DNA of 64,000 bases from Enterobacterales bacterium (GCA_015654925.1 JAATFX010000077.1:1-64000), one strand, 5' to 3'. Shown: positions 18,680 to 28,458, counted from the stretch's first letter. Program-made: numbers and translations. The notes: a model not told the origin generated them from the sequence alone.

Positions 18680-21038
18680 CCTGGACCTCCCGGCTGAGTT
18701 CGACGAAAAACGCGCTGTAACCGGCGACGCGGATCATCAGGTTGCGGTAGGACTCCGGATCGCGCTGGGCGTTGCGCAGCGTGTCGTTGTCCACATAGCT
18801 GAACTGCATCTGCGCGTTGCCCAACAGGCTGGCGGTGCGCAGCAGATGGATCATGCCCTGTTCGCCTTCCGGCGTGTCCAGCATGCCGTACATCAGTTTG
18901 AAGTTGTGCACCATGCCTATTTCCATTTCCTCGACATTGATGCGGCTCACCGAGTTGATGATGGCGGTAGGCCCGGCCACGTCGGACTGCTGCGACGGGC
19001 TGATGCCGTCGGCCAGCGGTTGCCCCGCCAGACGGCCGCTGGGCAGCGCGCCGGTCATCATACCGAACGGGGTGTTATTGGAAATGGACAGGGTGCCGTG
19101 GGTAAACGGGCCGTACAGCATGCGGTAGCGGCGGTGTTCATATTCGGTAAAACGGATCAGATCGCGGGCAATCAGGTCAACTTCTTCAATATCGTTGCCG
19201 AACTTGGCCACCTCCAGGCAGGCGGCGCGCAGTTCCCCGTCATCCTGGAAGTTGGCGCGCAGCGCCCGCGCCATTTCGTCCGGCGTTACCCGCCCCTGGC
19301 GGTAAACCAGTTCGCGCATCACCATCATTGAATTGGCAAAGTCGGCCATTCCGGTCCAGATCAGGCCCGGCCCGTTGTTGAGCTCGGCGCCGCCGTGCAT
19401 GACGTCGCGTCCGGCGTCGATACAGCCGTCGATCAGACAAGAGATCAGCGGTTTGGGCGCATGGTCGCGGTGCAGCTTTTGCAACATAAGGGTGGCCTGG
19501 GCCGCCTGGCGGATAATATGGCGCAACTGGGTTTTGACCGCCTGTTCGAAAGCCGCGTAATCACCCAGGCTGTCCATTGCGCCGGTGGCCGGGCCGACCT
19601 GCGCGCCGCGCGCGGTGCGGCCGTTGTTTATCGCCAATTCGATGGCGCAGGTGAAAGTGGTATAGCCCACCGAAGTCCACTGGTACATTTTGCCGGATTT
19701 TTGCGGCTCCACGCAGCCCATCAGGCAATAGTCGCGGGCGTCCTCGTAGTCGAAACCCTTGCGCAGCATCATCTTGATATGGGCGTCGTCGAAATGGCAG
19801 GCGGGAAAACCCATGCCGGCGCGGATCACGTCGACCACCTTGCGCAGGAACGGCTGCGGGGTGCGGTTATGGATGCGTACCGCCAGACCCGGTTGATAGA
19901 GTTTCAGCCGGCGCGAGCAGTCCATCAGCAGTAGCGACAGCGGGTTGGTGGCGTCGCCGCCTTCGCGCTTTTGGCCGCCCACCACCAGATTGATAAATGG
20001 CTGATAGCCGGCGAAATACATGGCGGTGGCCGCGCTGCATACCCACATGCATTCCGACATTTTGATCAGCCAGCAGGCGATCAGCTCTTCGGCCTGGGGC
20101 TGGGTCAGCACGCCGGCGGCCAGATCCGCCTCCAGATAAGGCCACAGATACTGATCCACCCGCCCCAGCGAGATGCCGGTCTGGTTTTCCTCCAGGATAA
20201 ACAGCGACTGTACGAGCCAGATCGACTGCAGGGCCTCATGGAAGCCGCGCGGCGGATGTTCCGGCACCCGCAGGCAGATATCCGCCAGCCGTTCCAGCTC
20301 GGTCCGGCGCCGGGGGTCCGCCGTTTGTTCCGCCAACTGGCGGGCATAGGCCGCATAACGGTGGGCGTACCCGATAACGGCGTCGCAGGTCTCGATCGCC
20401 GCCTGGTAGAAGCAGCGCTTCTCCTGCGTATCGTCAGCGACGCCGGACAGCGCTTCCAGCGCCCGGGCGGCCTGCGCCCGTACGCCGCCCATACCGCGGG
20501 TAAGCAGGATATTGTCATAGCCGGGACAACTGTCCCCGCCGCCATTCTGGGTTTTGATGCTTAGATCGCAGATGCCTTCTTCCTGGCTCCAGGTCCACAG
20601 GCCGGCCTGGCGCAGCCGGGTCTCGGCCATTTCATCCAGCGAGCGGCCCTGCCAGAACGGGAAGATGTGCGCGCGCAGTTCCCGTTTGTCCTCTTCGCTT
20701 ATCAGATAAGGGTCCTGGGCGCGGCCGGCCATGGTGTCCAGTTCGTCAGCCACCCAGCGCCAGGCGATTTCCGGGGAAATTTCGCCGCCGCGCGCCCGGC
20801 CGGCGGGATGGCTGATAATAAGCTCGTCCGGCTCGATGACCAGCGGCGCCGTCTGGCACGCGCGGCGGAAGGCCAGCGCGCGCAGCAGGATCGGCGGCAT
20901 GCCGGGGTAGCGCCGGTAAATATCGGTCACCGCACGGGCGCGTGAAATAGAAATAAACGGTTTGGCTTGCAGATAGCGATCGCGCAGCGCGGTTACGCGC
21001 GCTGATAATAATGTATTTTCATTGGTTGTCAGGTTCAT
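18642..21038 (-). CDS. Glycyl radical enzyme, choline TMA-lyase-like (CutC family)
   Basis: Oxygen-sensitive glycyl radical eliminase of 798 residues. The active-site motif YCLMGCVEPQKSG carries the thiyl Cys442 and general-base Glu444. The radical glycine is Gly773 in RVAGYSAFFVELS, 25 residues from the C-terminus. The text around Cys442 (MGCVEPQKSGKMYQWTS) is closest, from memory, to choline trimethylamine-lyase CutC rather than pyruvate formate-lyase. The length fits a CutC without the long N-terminal microcompartment-targeting extension. Substrate could be choline or another C-O/C-N eliminated diol or amine. It overlaps its activase and, by ATGA, the SMR gene upstream. No microcompartment shell genes are nearby. 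Confidence 0.85.
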   Translation of the reverse strand: MNLTTNENTLLSARVTALRDRYLQAKPFISISRARAVTDIYRRYPGMPPILLRALAFRRACQTAPLVIEPDELIISHPAGRARGGEISPEIAWRWVADELDTMAGRAQDPYLISEEDKRELRAHIFPFWQGRSLDEMAETRLRQAGLWTWSQEEGICDLSIKTQNGGGDSCPGYDNILLTRGMGGVRAQAARALEALSGVADDTQEKRCFYQAAIETCDAVIGYAHRYAAYARQLAEQTADPRRRTELERLADICLRVPEHPPRGFHEALQSIWLVQSLFILEENQTGISLGRVDQYLWPYLEADLAAGVLTQPQAEELIACWLIKMSECMWVCSAATAMYFAGYQPFINLVVGGQKREGGDATNPLSLLLMDCSRRLKLYQPGLAVRIHNRTPQPFLRKVVDVIRAGMGFPACHFDDAHIKMMLRKGFDYEDARDYCLMGCVEPQKSGKMYQWTSVGYTTFTCAIELAINNGRTARGAQVGPATGAMDSLGDYAAFEQAVKTQLRHIIRQAAQATLMLQKLHRDHAPKPLISCLIDGCIDAGRDVMHGGAELNNGPGLIWTGMADFANSMMVMRELVYRQGRVTPDEMARALRANFQDDGELRAACLEVAKFGNDIEEVDLIARDLIRFTEYEHRRYRMLYGPFTHGTLSISNNTPFGMMTGALPSGRLAGQPLADGISPSQQSDVAGPTAIINSVSRINVEEMEIGMVHNFKLMYGMLDTPEGEQGMIHLLRTASLLGNAQMQFSYVDNDTLRNAQRDPESYRNLMIRVAGYSAFFVELSREVQDEIISRTLLRQF

Positions 21039-21364
21039 TTAAATAATCCCATCGTGATACAGCCGGCAATAACAAAACACAGTCCGATAACGCCGAATGT
21101 ATCCGGCTTTTGCTGATAAAAAATAAAGCCGGAAAAAGCAATTAGCAGAATGCCCAGCCCGCACCACAGCGCATAAGCCAGACCGGGGGCGATCAGGGTC
21201 ATGGCCTGCGCCAGGGCGTAAAAACATCCCAGGTAACAAAACACCGCCACGAGCGACGGCAGCAATTTGCGGAAATTCTGGGTTTTTATCAGTAAGCTGG
21301 TGCCGGCAACTTCCAGGAATACCGCCAGGGATAACCAGAACGTCGACATAATCATTATTGTCAT
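21035..21364 (-). CDS. Small multidrug resistance (SMR) transporter, subunit 2
   Basis: A 109-residue, four-helix inner-membrane protein of the EmrE/SMR family. The membrane-embedded carboxylate is Glu18 (LEVAGTS), and LAYALWCGLG is the SMR signature. It overlaps the GRE start by ATGA and the preceding SMR gene by ATGA, so the two SMR proteins probably form a heterodimer like MdtIJ or EbrAB. In this setting it may move a quaternary amine substrate or product; that is inferred from the neighbour. Met6 is an alternative start. Confidence 0.9.
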   Translation of the reverse strand: MTIMIMSTFWLSLAVFLEVAGTSLLIKTQNFRKLLPSLVAVFCYLGCFYALAQAMTLIAPGLAYALWCGLGILLIAFSGFIFYQQKPDTFGVIGLCFVIAGCITMGLFK

Positions 21365-21714
21365 GATTTTTCCACCTGTGTTTCGCTGCTCGACAGTAAA
21401 TTAATAATCAATACGCCGATAATGATTAACCACATGCCGATAATTCCGCCGGTACGCAATTGCTCACCAAAATAAAACGTTCCTATTATATTGGTGGCGA
21501 GAATGCCGATCCCCGACCAGAGCGCGTAGGCGATACCCATGGGTATGCGGTGCAGCGCCCGGGTCAGGCTGTAATACGAGGCCATATAGCCCAAGGTGGC
21601 AAATACCGCGGGAATCGCCCGCGTTATTCCGTCGGATAACACCAGCATAAAGGTCGCAACGATTTCCGTGGCGATGGCGAGAAGCAGCCAGAGATAGCAT
21701 TTACCCCGTGTCAT
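21361..21714 (-). CDS. Small multidrug resistance (SMR) transporter, subunit 1
   Basis: A 117-residue SMR family protein with four membrane segments, conserved Glu17 in ATEIVAT and the signature GIAYALWSGIGI. It is the first gene of the transcript SMR-SMR-GRE-activase, each joined by overlapping stop/start codons. Paired SMR genes accompany some choline-utilisation (type II cut) loci as I recall, which supports a quaternary-amine role. The leader shows an inverted repeat (CGCGCCC/GGGCGCG at about 21739-21757) with no T-run. Confidence 0.9.
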   Translation of the reverse strand: MTRGKCYLWLLLAIATEIVATFMLVLSDGITRAIPAVFATLGYMASYYSLTRALHRIPMGIAYALWSGIGILATNIIGTFYFGEQLRTGGIIGMWLIIIGVLIINLLSSSETQVEKS

Positions 21715-21790
21715 GATCTTTTCCTGATTGAACGTGGACGCGCCCTTGTCGGGCGCGCCGCGGGTTTAAGGAAGGAGGGGGAACCGCGGT

Positions 21791-22357
21791 TTAAAAATTC
21801 ACTTGACCGCCGACATAGGGACCTTCCACCAGTCGTTCATTGGGCCGGTTGTTTTTGCCGTCCATGCCGATATAGCGGTAGCCGGCTTTCAGCGTCACCC
21901 GGTCGACCGGAGTCCAGCGCAGGCCGGAATCCACATCCAGGTAGCTCTTGGTGACGTTGCTTAACTGGCGCGGCGCGCTGTAGGCGCCGGCATAGAAGCC
22001 GGTGGTATGGGTCAGGGGCAGTTGCAAGCCCGCGCCAACCGGGAAGACCACGCCTTCGCTGCTGGTGGTGGAGCCTTTGACGTAGTTGGCCTGTACGCCC
22101 AGATTCACCAGCGCCGGACCCGCCGGCAGCGTTATGCCGGTTTCCACACCGGCTTTTTCGCGGCCATTTTCATTGTTCTTGACCCAACCGCCGTTGACAT
22201 ACATGCCGGTGGTTTGCCGGCCCGCGCCGATATTCACATCGGTGAAATTCTTACCTGCGCTGACCTGGCCTTCAACGGCCATGGCCGCCGGGATGGCGGA
22301 CAGGGTCATCAGGGAAACGCCGATGGCTGCGGAAAGAGTTTTAATAGATACACGCAT
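21791..22357 (-). CDS. YfaZ-family outer membrane protein
   Basis: A 188-residue exported protein with a signal peptide ending at about residue 27 (AAMA) and alternating beta-strand sequence ending in a terminal Phe (GGQVNF), typical of a small outer-membrane barrel. FTDVNIGAGRQTTG, SYLDVDSGLRW and KAGYRYIGMDGKN recall the YfaZ family. The function of the family is unknown. It is a single gene preceded by AAGGT. The following 22358-22872 gap is very A/T-rich near the gene (promoter-like) and then holds no gene I recognise. Confidence 0.72.
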   Translation of the reverse strand: MRVSIKTLSAAIGVSLMTLSAIPAAMAVEGQVSAGKNFTDVNIGAGRQTTGMYVNGGWVKNNENGREKAGVETGITLPAGPALVNLGVQANYVKGSTTSSEGVVFPVGAGLQLPLTHTTGFYAGAYSAPRQLSNVTKSYLDVDSGLRWTPVDRVTLKAGYRYIGMDGKNNRPNERLVEGPYVGGQVNF

Positions 22358-22872
22358 TTTAATTTACCTTTTCAAGTTTAGAGAATGAATGGAAGACGCC
22401 TTGGGGACCATGTCTGCGGATGTCTTCCGGCGGCATCTATGAAACGACATGACACGATTCTGCACAATTTAATTATGAAATAATCAAATATATAGTTTTT
22501 TATTTGTTTTTTTATTTGATATTTATATTTTTATTCTGGATTGGCGATAATCGCAGCAGCGGCGGTCTTTAGGCGTTAGTGAAATAACGGCGCGCACGGG
22601 CGCGGCAAAAGCGCCGGACGGGGCGGGACGGTAAGCATCGGCAGCCTATCGCCAGTTACTTTTTTTCATGAATTGCTGAATTGAGGAAGAGGGTAATCGA
22701 GCCTGGGCGTCAGGACGCATCGACCCGGCTTGACGGGATATAACGCGCCTTTAACTTTAACGCCGGCCTGGCTGTTCGAGCCTATTGCCCCAATGTCGAA
22801 GCATCCGCGCCCCGATCATTTAAACAGCCCGCGGCCGATCGCCTGCGCCACTTGGCCGACGCGAAGCCTTAA
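22358..22872. other. 515-base gap without recognised gene
   Basis: The first 160 bases are strongly A/T-rich and probably hold the promoter of the YfaZ-like gene. The rest has normal composition. A short plus-strand open stretch at about 22750-22871 ends in TAA but I cannot match it to a family. Confidence 0.5.
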
Positions 22873-23064
22873 TTAGCGCAGTTCGGTAACCGGGACGCCG
22901 CCGATCCCCCAATTATCGGTGTCAACTTCATCAATAACCACGATAGTGGTGCTGGGGTTTTTGTTCAGCACATCGACCAGCAATTGCGTGGCGCCTTCTA
23001 TCAGCCGGCGTTTTTGCTCGGCGGTAACGCCTTCGTTGGTGATTTTAATATTTACGTAGGGCAT
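22873..23064 (-). CDS. 4-oxalocrotonate tautomerase family protein
   Basis: A 63-residue tautomerase-superfamily protein. After Met removal it would expose the catalytic Pro1 (MPYVNIKIT). The sequence EGVTAEQKRRLIEGATQ and VVIDEVDTDNWGIGG are typical of 4-OT-like monomers. It follows the YbfB-type MFS gene by 45 bases on the same strand. MFS plus small tautomerase with a divergent LysR gene suggests handling of a small keto/enol metabolite, but the substrate is unknown. Confidence 0.9.
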   Translation of the reverse strand: MPYVNIKITNEGVTAEQKRRLIEGATQLLVDVLNKNPSTTIVVIDEVDTDNWGIGGVPVTELR

Positions 23065-23109
23065 TTGATCTCCAGATAGTCAAAACAACGGGGGAACGGG
23101 ATTTCATTC

Positions 23110-24282
23110 TCAACGCCTGTTTTTATAAAGGCGCCACTGGCAGAGGGCGGCCGCCATAAAGAGCGCCGCGGCGCCCCAGACCGTCGCCGCGCTGGAACCG
23201 CTTTGCAGGATGCTGGCGAGCAGGGGGCCAATAACTTGTCCGATACCGTATGTGAGCGTCACGACGCCGAGAAGATTGATATCCCCCGGTACGCTTAGCT
23301 GTTTTGCCAGCGGCATAACCAACGAGGTGGTGCCCATGAACGTTGCGCCAAAACCGATGCAGCTCAGGACCAGCAGAAGGGGGGAGTGGCCGAACAGCGT
23401 CAGGGCGACGCAAACCCCCTGGATTACCAGGTTCGCGCTGAGACATTTCAGTATGCCCCAGCGATGCGCGGCCCACAGCCAGCCATAGCAGCCGGGAATA
23501 ATCGCCAGGCCGACGAGCGACCAGAGATGCGCCGTCAGCGCCGGCATACCCAGCCCGTTCGCCATCAGCGGCAGATAGGTGGCGACGATAATATAGCCAA
23601 ACCCGGCCATGCCATAAAGCAACGCCAGTTGCCACCAATGCATGACCTGGCTTTCCCCCGCGGATGCTGCCGGGGCGGCCGGCGAACCAGGGTCGGGCGG
23701 GGCAAACAGGACCAGCAGCAGCAACAGCGCCGATGATATGGCGCCCGCCCCCAGCCAGAGGGTTTTTGCGGTCAGTGCGTGGCTTAGCCCGGTAATGACA
23801 TACTCGTTGCCCAATATAATCCCGCTACCCACCCCGGCGTACAGCGAGGCAATAACCAAAGCGCTGCGGGTGTGCGCAAGCACCACCATCGAACCGAAAA
23901 TCATCATGCCCGCGCTGGCGATACCCGCCAGGAAACGGACGGCTATTACGATGGCGGGCTGTATGAATAGCGCCATCGCTGAAATCAGCAGTCCGGTCGT
24001 AATGGCGGCCAGCAGCAGCATCCGGCGGGAGCGGGAAGCGTGGTGGAAGGCGCCGAAGGAAAAAAGCAGGCTGCCGGCCAGATAACCCGCGTAATTGGCG
24101 CTGGCGATCCAGGAGAGCTGATTAAAATCAAGATTTCCCTCCGCGAGCATCACCGGCAGCATGGGCGTGTAAAAGAAACGGCCTACCCCCATGCCCAGCG
24201 CCAACACAATCATGCCAAAGATGGCGGTACGCAACTGATGAGATCCTGCGGCAGTGATATCCCTTGTCATATGTGCACTCAT
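23110..24282 (-). CDS. YbfB/YjiJ-family MFS transporter
   Basis: Inner-membrane transporter of about 390 residues with 12 hydrophobic segments. The family motif [16 protein letters not shown] is in the first helix, and YAGYLAGSL and [10 protein letters not shown] follow. The open frame reaches 24318, but its first 12 codons overlap a Fur-like palindrome, so Met13 (24282) or Met17 (24270) is the likelier start. It is divergent from a LysR gene with about 100 bases between and probably cotranscribed with the tautomerase. Substrate unknown. Confidence 0.82.
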   Translation of the reverse strand: MSAHMTRDITAAGSHQLRTAIFGMIVLALGMGVGRFFYTPMLPVMLAEGNLDFNQLSWIASANYAGYLAGSLLFSFGAFHHASRSRRMLLLAAITTGLLISAMALFIQPAIVIAVRFLAGIASAGMMIFGSMVVLAHTRSALVIASLYAGVGSGIILGNEYVITGLSHALTAKTLWLGAGAISSALLLLLVLFAPPDPGSPAAPAASAGESQVMHWWQLALLYGMAGFGYIIVATYLPLMANGLGMPALTAHLWSLVGLAIIPGCYGWLWAAHRWGILKCLSANLVIQGVCVALTLFGHSPLLLVLSCIGFGATFMGTTSLVMPLAKQLSVPGDINLLGVVTLTYGIGQVIGPLLASILQSGSSAATVWGAAALFMAAALCQWRLYKNRR

Positions 24283-24301
24283 AATGTTCGTCGCTATTTT
24301 G

Positions 24302-24319
24302 TTAATAATTATTATCATG
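24302..24319. promoter_or_regulatory. Putative Fur-like palindrome between MFS and LysR genes
   Basis: The minus strand reads ATGATAATAATTATTAA, matching about 13 of 15 core Fur positions, and a second AATGATAAT half-site lies at 24328-24336. These A/T palindromes could instead be LysR operator sequence. Confidence 0.4.
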
Positions 24320-24380
24320 CCTGTATAAATGATAATAAAAAGTGAATAATATTGACGACAACCTTCACTTAAAGTGCGGT

Positions 24381-25256
24381 ATGGAAATGAACAGCGCTTC
24401 TCTGAATGTATTTAAAGCCGTGGCGGATACCGGCTCGATAGCGGCGGCGGCCAGGCGTTTGCACTGCGTTTCATCGAATGTCACGACGCGGCTTAAGCAA
24501 TTGGAAGCCGGCCTGGAGGTTTCCTTGTTCATCCGGGAGAAAAACCGGCTGTATATCACTCCCGAGGGAGAGCATCTGCTGCGTTATGCCAACCGGATAT
24601 TGGCGCTTATCGACGAGGCGCAAACTTCCCTGCGCGATAAGAATCCCGTAGGTCCGCTGCGCATCGGCGCGATGGAAACCACGGCCGCGACGCGCCTTCC
24701 CCCCCTGCTCGCGCAGTTCCACCGGCATATGCCTTCGGTAGAACTGCATCTCAACACCTCGGCTAGCGGGCCGCTGACGGCACAGGTCCTTAATTCTGAA
24801 CTGGACGTGGCGTTTGTAGCCGAAAATGACGGGATTCGCCATGATCTGCTGAATTCGGCGGTGCTTTGCCGGGAGACGCTGGTGCTCGTCACCGCCGCCG
24901 GCCATCCCGACGTACTGACCGGGGCGGATTTACAGGTGACCAACCCGCTGGCGTTTCGCCAGGGCTGTAATTATCGCCTGCGGCTCGAACATTGGTTGCG
25001 GGAGCAGGGGATAAGCGAAGCCGCGCCGCAAGAGTTCGGTTCATTTCAGGCTATTTTGGGATGCGTCGCGGCGGGTATGGGTATAGCGCTGTTGCCTAAA
25101 AACGTGGTATGCCAGTACGAGCCGGGCTTTTCCATCCGCAGCCATGGGATTACCCCGGCGATCGGTGAAGTGGATACGCTGATGATCTGGCTTAAAAGCC
25201 GCGAAACGAGCCGGGTATTACGCTGCTTTAAAGATTTTGTAAGCGAACAGAATTAA
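24381..25256 (+). CDS. LysR-family transcriptional regulator
   Basis: A 291-residue LysR regulator. The N-terminal helix-turn-helix occupies about residues 5-62 ([32 protein letters not shown]) and a periplasmic-binding-like effector domain follows. The HTH-to-domain order and length are normal, and [15 protein letters not shown] is typical of the GltR/CynR branch. The start is at 24381 or 24387; frame 24342 has no homology. It is divergent from the YbfB-type MFS gene, which it likely controls. A rho-independent hairpin follows its stop. Confidence 0.88.
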   Translation: MEMNSASLNVFKAVADTGSIAAAARRLHCVSSNVTTRLKQLEAGLEVSLFIREKNRLYITPEGEHLLRYANRILALIDEAQTSLRDKNPVGPLRIGAMETTAATRLPPLLAQFHRHMPSVELHLNTSASGPLTAQVLNSELDVAFVAENDGIRHDLLNSAVLCRETLVLVTAAGHPDVLTGADLQVTNPLAFRQGCNYRLRLEHWLREQGISEAAPQEFGSFQAILGCVAAGMGIALLPKNVVCQYEPGFSIRSHGITPAIGEVDTLMIWLKSRETSRVLRCFKDFVSEQN

Positions 25257-25263
25257 CGCAATG

Positions 25264-25291
25264 AGCGGGCAACAAGCCCGCTTCGGTTTCC
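25264..25291 (+). terminator. Terminator after the LysR gene
   Basis: The 7-bp stem AGCGGGC/GCCCGCT encloses AACAA and is followed by TCGGTTTCC. It lies 8 bases after the LysR stop, in the gap to the convergent aldehyde dehydrogenase gene. Confidence 0.65.
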
Positions 25292-25313
25292 TGTGGTTTT
25301 AAGGCGCTTGCGC

Positions 25314-26804
25314 TTAACTTAACTCTATCCAAGTTGTCTTGAGCTTGGTGAATTTATCAAAGGCATGAAGAGAAAGGTCGCGTCCAAAGCCGGACTGTTT
25401 ATTGCCGCCAAACGGAACCGTTACGTCCAGGGCATCTACGGTGTTAACGGAAACCGTGCCGGCGTTCAATAGCCTGGCGACGCGATGCGACCTGTTGAGG
25501 TCATCGGTCCAAATGGAGGCCGCCAGCGCGTAGATATGGTTATTCGCCAGCTCTATCGCTTCAGCTTCATCATCAAAGACCCGTACCGCCAGCACCGGCC
25601 CGAAAATCTCATCTTTCCAGGCCGGCATATCTTCTTGCAGGTCGCCGATTAATGTCGGCTGTATATAGCTAGCGATCCCCTCAATCTCCAGATCGCTACC
25701 CCCGGTCAAAATGGCGGCTCCGGCATTTCGCGCCTCCTGGATGAAACCCATGACTTTCTGTTTATGCGCGGCGCTGACCATGGCGCCCATGCGCGCCTCC
25801 GGGTCCAGGGGATGGGTCGGTCGCCATTGGTTTAGTTTTTGGATCAGCTTGTCGATAAAACGCGGGTAGATCGGACGCTCAACCAGCAACCTTGAATTGG
25901 CGGAGCAGACTTCTCCCTGATTAAAGCAGATGCCGAAGGCCGCTTTTTCGGCGGCAAGATCCAAGTCCTGGCAGTCGGAGAAAATAATGTTGGCGCTTTT
26001 TCCGCCGCACTCCAGCCATACCTGCTTGAGGTTGGACTGGGCCGAATATTGCATAAATGCCTTACCGACCGCCGTGGAACCGGTGAAGGTGATGGCATCA
26101 ATATCATCATGCAGACCCAGCGCGGCGCCGGTTTCGGTGCCCAGGCCGGTGACCACGTTGAGTACGCCCGCCGGCATCCCGGCCTCCAGGGCGAGTTCAG
26201 CCAGCCTAAGCGCGGAAAACGGCGCGTTTTCTGACGGCTTAAGCACTACGCTGTTGCCGGCGGCCAGGGCCGGGCCCAGCTTCCATGCGGCAATATCCAG
26301 TGGGAAATTCCACGGAACAATCGCGGCAATCACGCCCAGCGCCTCGCGGGTGATGGTCGCCAGCACGCCCTTGCGGGTAGGTGCTATTTCATCATAAATT
26401 TTATCGATGCTCTCCGCATACCACGCAATGACGTGGGCCGCGCCGGGAACGTCAATGTTCAGCGCATCGTTTACCGGCTTGCCCATGCTGACGCTATCAA
26501 GCAGCGCCAGCTCCTCGCGATGCTCAAGTATCAACTGCGACAGCCTGAGCAGGACGGTTTTACGATCCTGGGGCGCGAGTCCCGACCAGGTGCCGGCGTT
26601 GAACGCCTTACGCGCTGATTTCACAGCGGCATCCACATCCTCTGACTGACATGCGGTAACTTCGGCCAATATCCGGTCCGTGGCCGGATTCACCACGCTG
26701 AAAACCTGTTTGTCGGCGGCAATATAAGGTTGGCCGTCAATAATGGCGTGGCCGATAAAATGCTGATGGCCGAGTTTATTTTCCCAAAACGTTCTGTCAG
26801 ACAT
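25314..26804 (-). CDS. NAD(P)-dependent aldehyde dehydrogenase (PuuC-like)
   Basis: ALDH-superfamily enzyme of 496 residues that oxidises an aldehyde to the acid. Present are the coenzyme motif PWNFPLD, FTGSTAVGKA, the general-base Glu in LECGGKSANI and the nucleophilic Cys in NQGEVCSANSR. The overall sequence looks like the PuuC/betaine-aldehyde group. Start 26804 has GGAGG nine bases upstream; a longer frame to 26852 overlaps the GMC gene. It overlaps the GMC oxidoreductase stop by 8 bases, so the two enzymes probably act in turn: alcohol to aldehyde to acid. Confidence 0.93.
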   Translation of the reverse strand: MSDRTFWENKLGHQHFIGHAIIDGQPYIAADKQVFSVVNPATDRILAEVTACQSEDVDAAVKSARKAFNAGTWSGLAPQDRKTVLLRLSQLILEHREELALLDSVSMGKPVNDALNIDVPGAAHVIAWYAESIDKIYDEIAPTRKGVLATITREALGVIAAIVPWNFPLDIAAWKLGPALAAGNSVVLKPSENAPFSALRLAELALEAGMPAGVLNVVTGLGTETGAALGLHDDIDAITFTGSTAVGKAFMQYSAQSNLKQVWLECGGKSANIIFSDCQDLDLAAEKAAFGICFNQGEVCSANSRLLVERPIYPRFIDKLIQKLNQWRPTHPLDPEARMGAMVSAAHKQKVMGFIQEARNAGAAILTGGSDLEIEGIASYIQPTLIGDLQEDMPAWKDEIFGPVLAVRVFDDEAEAIELANNHIYALAASIWTDDLNRSHRVARLLNAGTVSVNTVDALDVTVPFGGNKQSGFGRDLSLHAFDKFTKLKTTWIELS

Positions 26805-28443
26805 AAGCCGGTTCCTCCGCGGATTGTGGCTGTTGCGTCCTGGCGCCGTCAAGGATCATGCCGGCCGCCCGTTCGCCAATCATGATGGCCGGCGCATTGG
26901 TGTTGCCGCTAATCAGGCTGGGCATAATCGACGCATCGGCGACGCGCAGTCTGTCGATGCCGTGGACTTTCAGCGTTTGCGGATCGACCACGCTCATCGG
27001 GTCGATGCCCATTTTGCAGGTTCCTACCGGGTGAAAAACGGTGGAGCAGTATTCTTTAACGTAGCGGTGAAGCTGTTCATCCGTTTTGACATTCTCGCCG
27101 GGCAGCATCTCTTTACCGCGGATTGCGTCAAATTCCGGTTGGGCGAGAATACGCCTGGCCACTTTGATCCCTTCCACCAGCACCTTGGCATCCGCGGGGT
27201 CGGCGAGAAAATTAAAATCAATGACCGGTTGCCCATCGCCGCCTAGTTTCAGCGAACCGATAGACTTGGGCCGCAGGACGCAGGTATGAATGGCATACCC
27301 GTGGCCGAATTCGAACAGCCGCCCGCGGTGACTGCGGTACCCGGGAACAAAGTGGAACTGAACGTCAGGAGCCGATGGGCTCAGCGGGGTGGAGGCAAAA
27401 CCACCGGCTTCCACGTAATTGGTCGTCAGCCAGCCTTTCTTGCCGAACACATATTTTAGCGGCGAGGACAGGATTGGCCGCCATGCGGCCAGGGAGAACC
27501 CCAGCGTCAGCGGGCTTTTTGATCGGATAGTGACCAGTCCGTCCAGATGATCCTGCAAATTCCGGCCCACGCCCGGCAGGTGATGGACCACCCGGATACC
27601 CGCTTTTTCCAGCTCCTGCTGCGGGCCGATGCCGGATTTCAGCAAAATATGCGGGGAACCGATGGAACCGGCAGTCAGGATAACTTCTTTATCCGCCAGC
27701 AAAGAAACCTGCTCCTGGCCGCCACCCTTTTTGACCCGGACACCCTGCACGGCGTTGCCGCTGATAATAAGATCCTGCACTTCGCAGTCGGTAATAATCG
27801 TCAGATTGCTTCTGCCGAGGCGAGGGTGGAGAAACGCCCGGTAGCTGGACAGCCGTTGCCCGTTTTTCTGGGTCAGATTATAGATGCCAACGCCGGTCAT
27901 GCGCGCGCCGTTGAAATCGGTATTAACGGGTAGCCCGATGCGCTTGCCGGCGTTGACGAACAGCGTCGACACCGGATTGGGATCGCGCGGTTTATCAACC
28001 AGCAATTCGCCGTTGAAACCATGGTAAGCCGGGTCTTGGGACAACTGGTTGTTTTCAGAGCGTTTAAACCACGGCAATACGTCATTCCAGCCCCAGCCCC
28101 GGCACCCGGCCTCTTGCCAGCGATCATAGTCCGAGGGCAAGCCCCTGATGTAAATCATGCTGTTCATCGACGAGGAACCGCCCAGGACTTTCCCGCGCGG
28201 AATATGGATTTGCCGTCCTCCCAGGCTTGGCTGTGGGGTGGAATAGAAGTTCCAGCTGAACTTTTGGCTTTTATACAGCGTAATCGTCCCGGCCGGCGTC
28301 TTGATGCGAGGCGTTTCGTCGCGGCTGCCGGCTTCAATCAGGCAGATTTTCAAATCCGTTCTTTCAGCTAAACGCGCGGCCAGCACGGAACCGGATGAAC
28401 CGCCGCCAATAACGATATAGTCATAACTATTAATGTTTTTCAT
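26797..28443 (-). CDS. GMC-family alcohol/choline dehydrogenase-like flavoprotein
   Basis: FAD-dependent GMC oxidoreductase of about 548 residues. The dinucleotide-binding motif GGGSSGSVLAARL is near the N-terminus, GMC signature 1 (GKVLGGSSSMNSMIYIRG) and signature 2 (GSIGSPHILLKSGIG) are intact, and catalytic HPVGTCKMG and NTNAPAIMIGE motifs lie near the C-terminus. The open frame starts at GTG 28455; ATG 28443 fits the family N-terminus better. Related enzymes oxidise primary alcohols (AlkJ) or choline (BetA). It lies between the permease and ALDH genes in one operon. Confidence 0.9.
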   Translation of the reverse strand: MKNINSYDYIVIGGGSSGSVLAARLAERTDLKICLIEAGSRDETPRIKTPAGTITLYKSQKFSWNFYSTPQPSLGGRQIHIPRGKVLGGSSSMNSMIYIRGLPSDYDRWQEAGCRGWGWNDVLPWFKRSENNQLSQDPAYHGFNGELLVDKPRDPNPVSTLFVNAGKRIGLPVNTDFNGARMTGVGIYNLTQKNGQRLSSYRAFLHPRLGRSNLTIITDCEVQDLIISGNAVQGVRVKKGGGQEQVSLLADKEVILTAGSIGSPHILLKSGIGPQQELEKAGIRVVHHLPGVGRNLQDHLDGLVTIRSKSPLTLGFSLAAWRPILSSPLKYVFGKKGWLTTNYVEAGGFASTPLSPSAPDVQFHFVPGYRSHRGRLFEFGHGYAIHTCVLRPKSIGSLKLGGDGQPVIDFNFLADPADAKVLVEGIKVARRILAQPEFDAIRGKEMLPGENVKTDEQLHRYVKEYCSTVFHPVGTCKMGIDPMSVVDPQTLKVHGIDRLRVADASIMPSLISGNTNAPAIMIGERAAGMILDGARTQQPQSAEEPAYV

Positions 28444-28458
28444 AAGCACGTCCACGTC

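Noticed and set aside
21739..21757. GC inverted repeat as terminator of the YfaZ-like gene
   Set aside because: The stem is good but no T-run follows on the minus strand; kept only as a note in the SMR entry.
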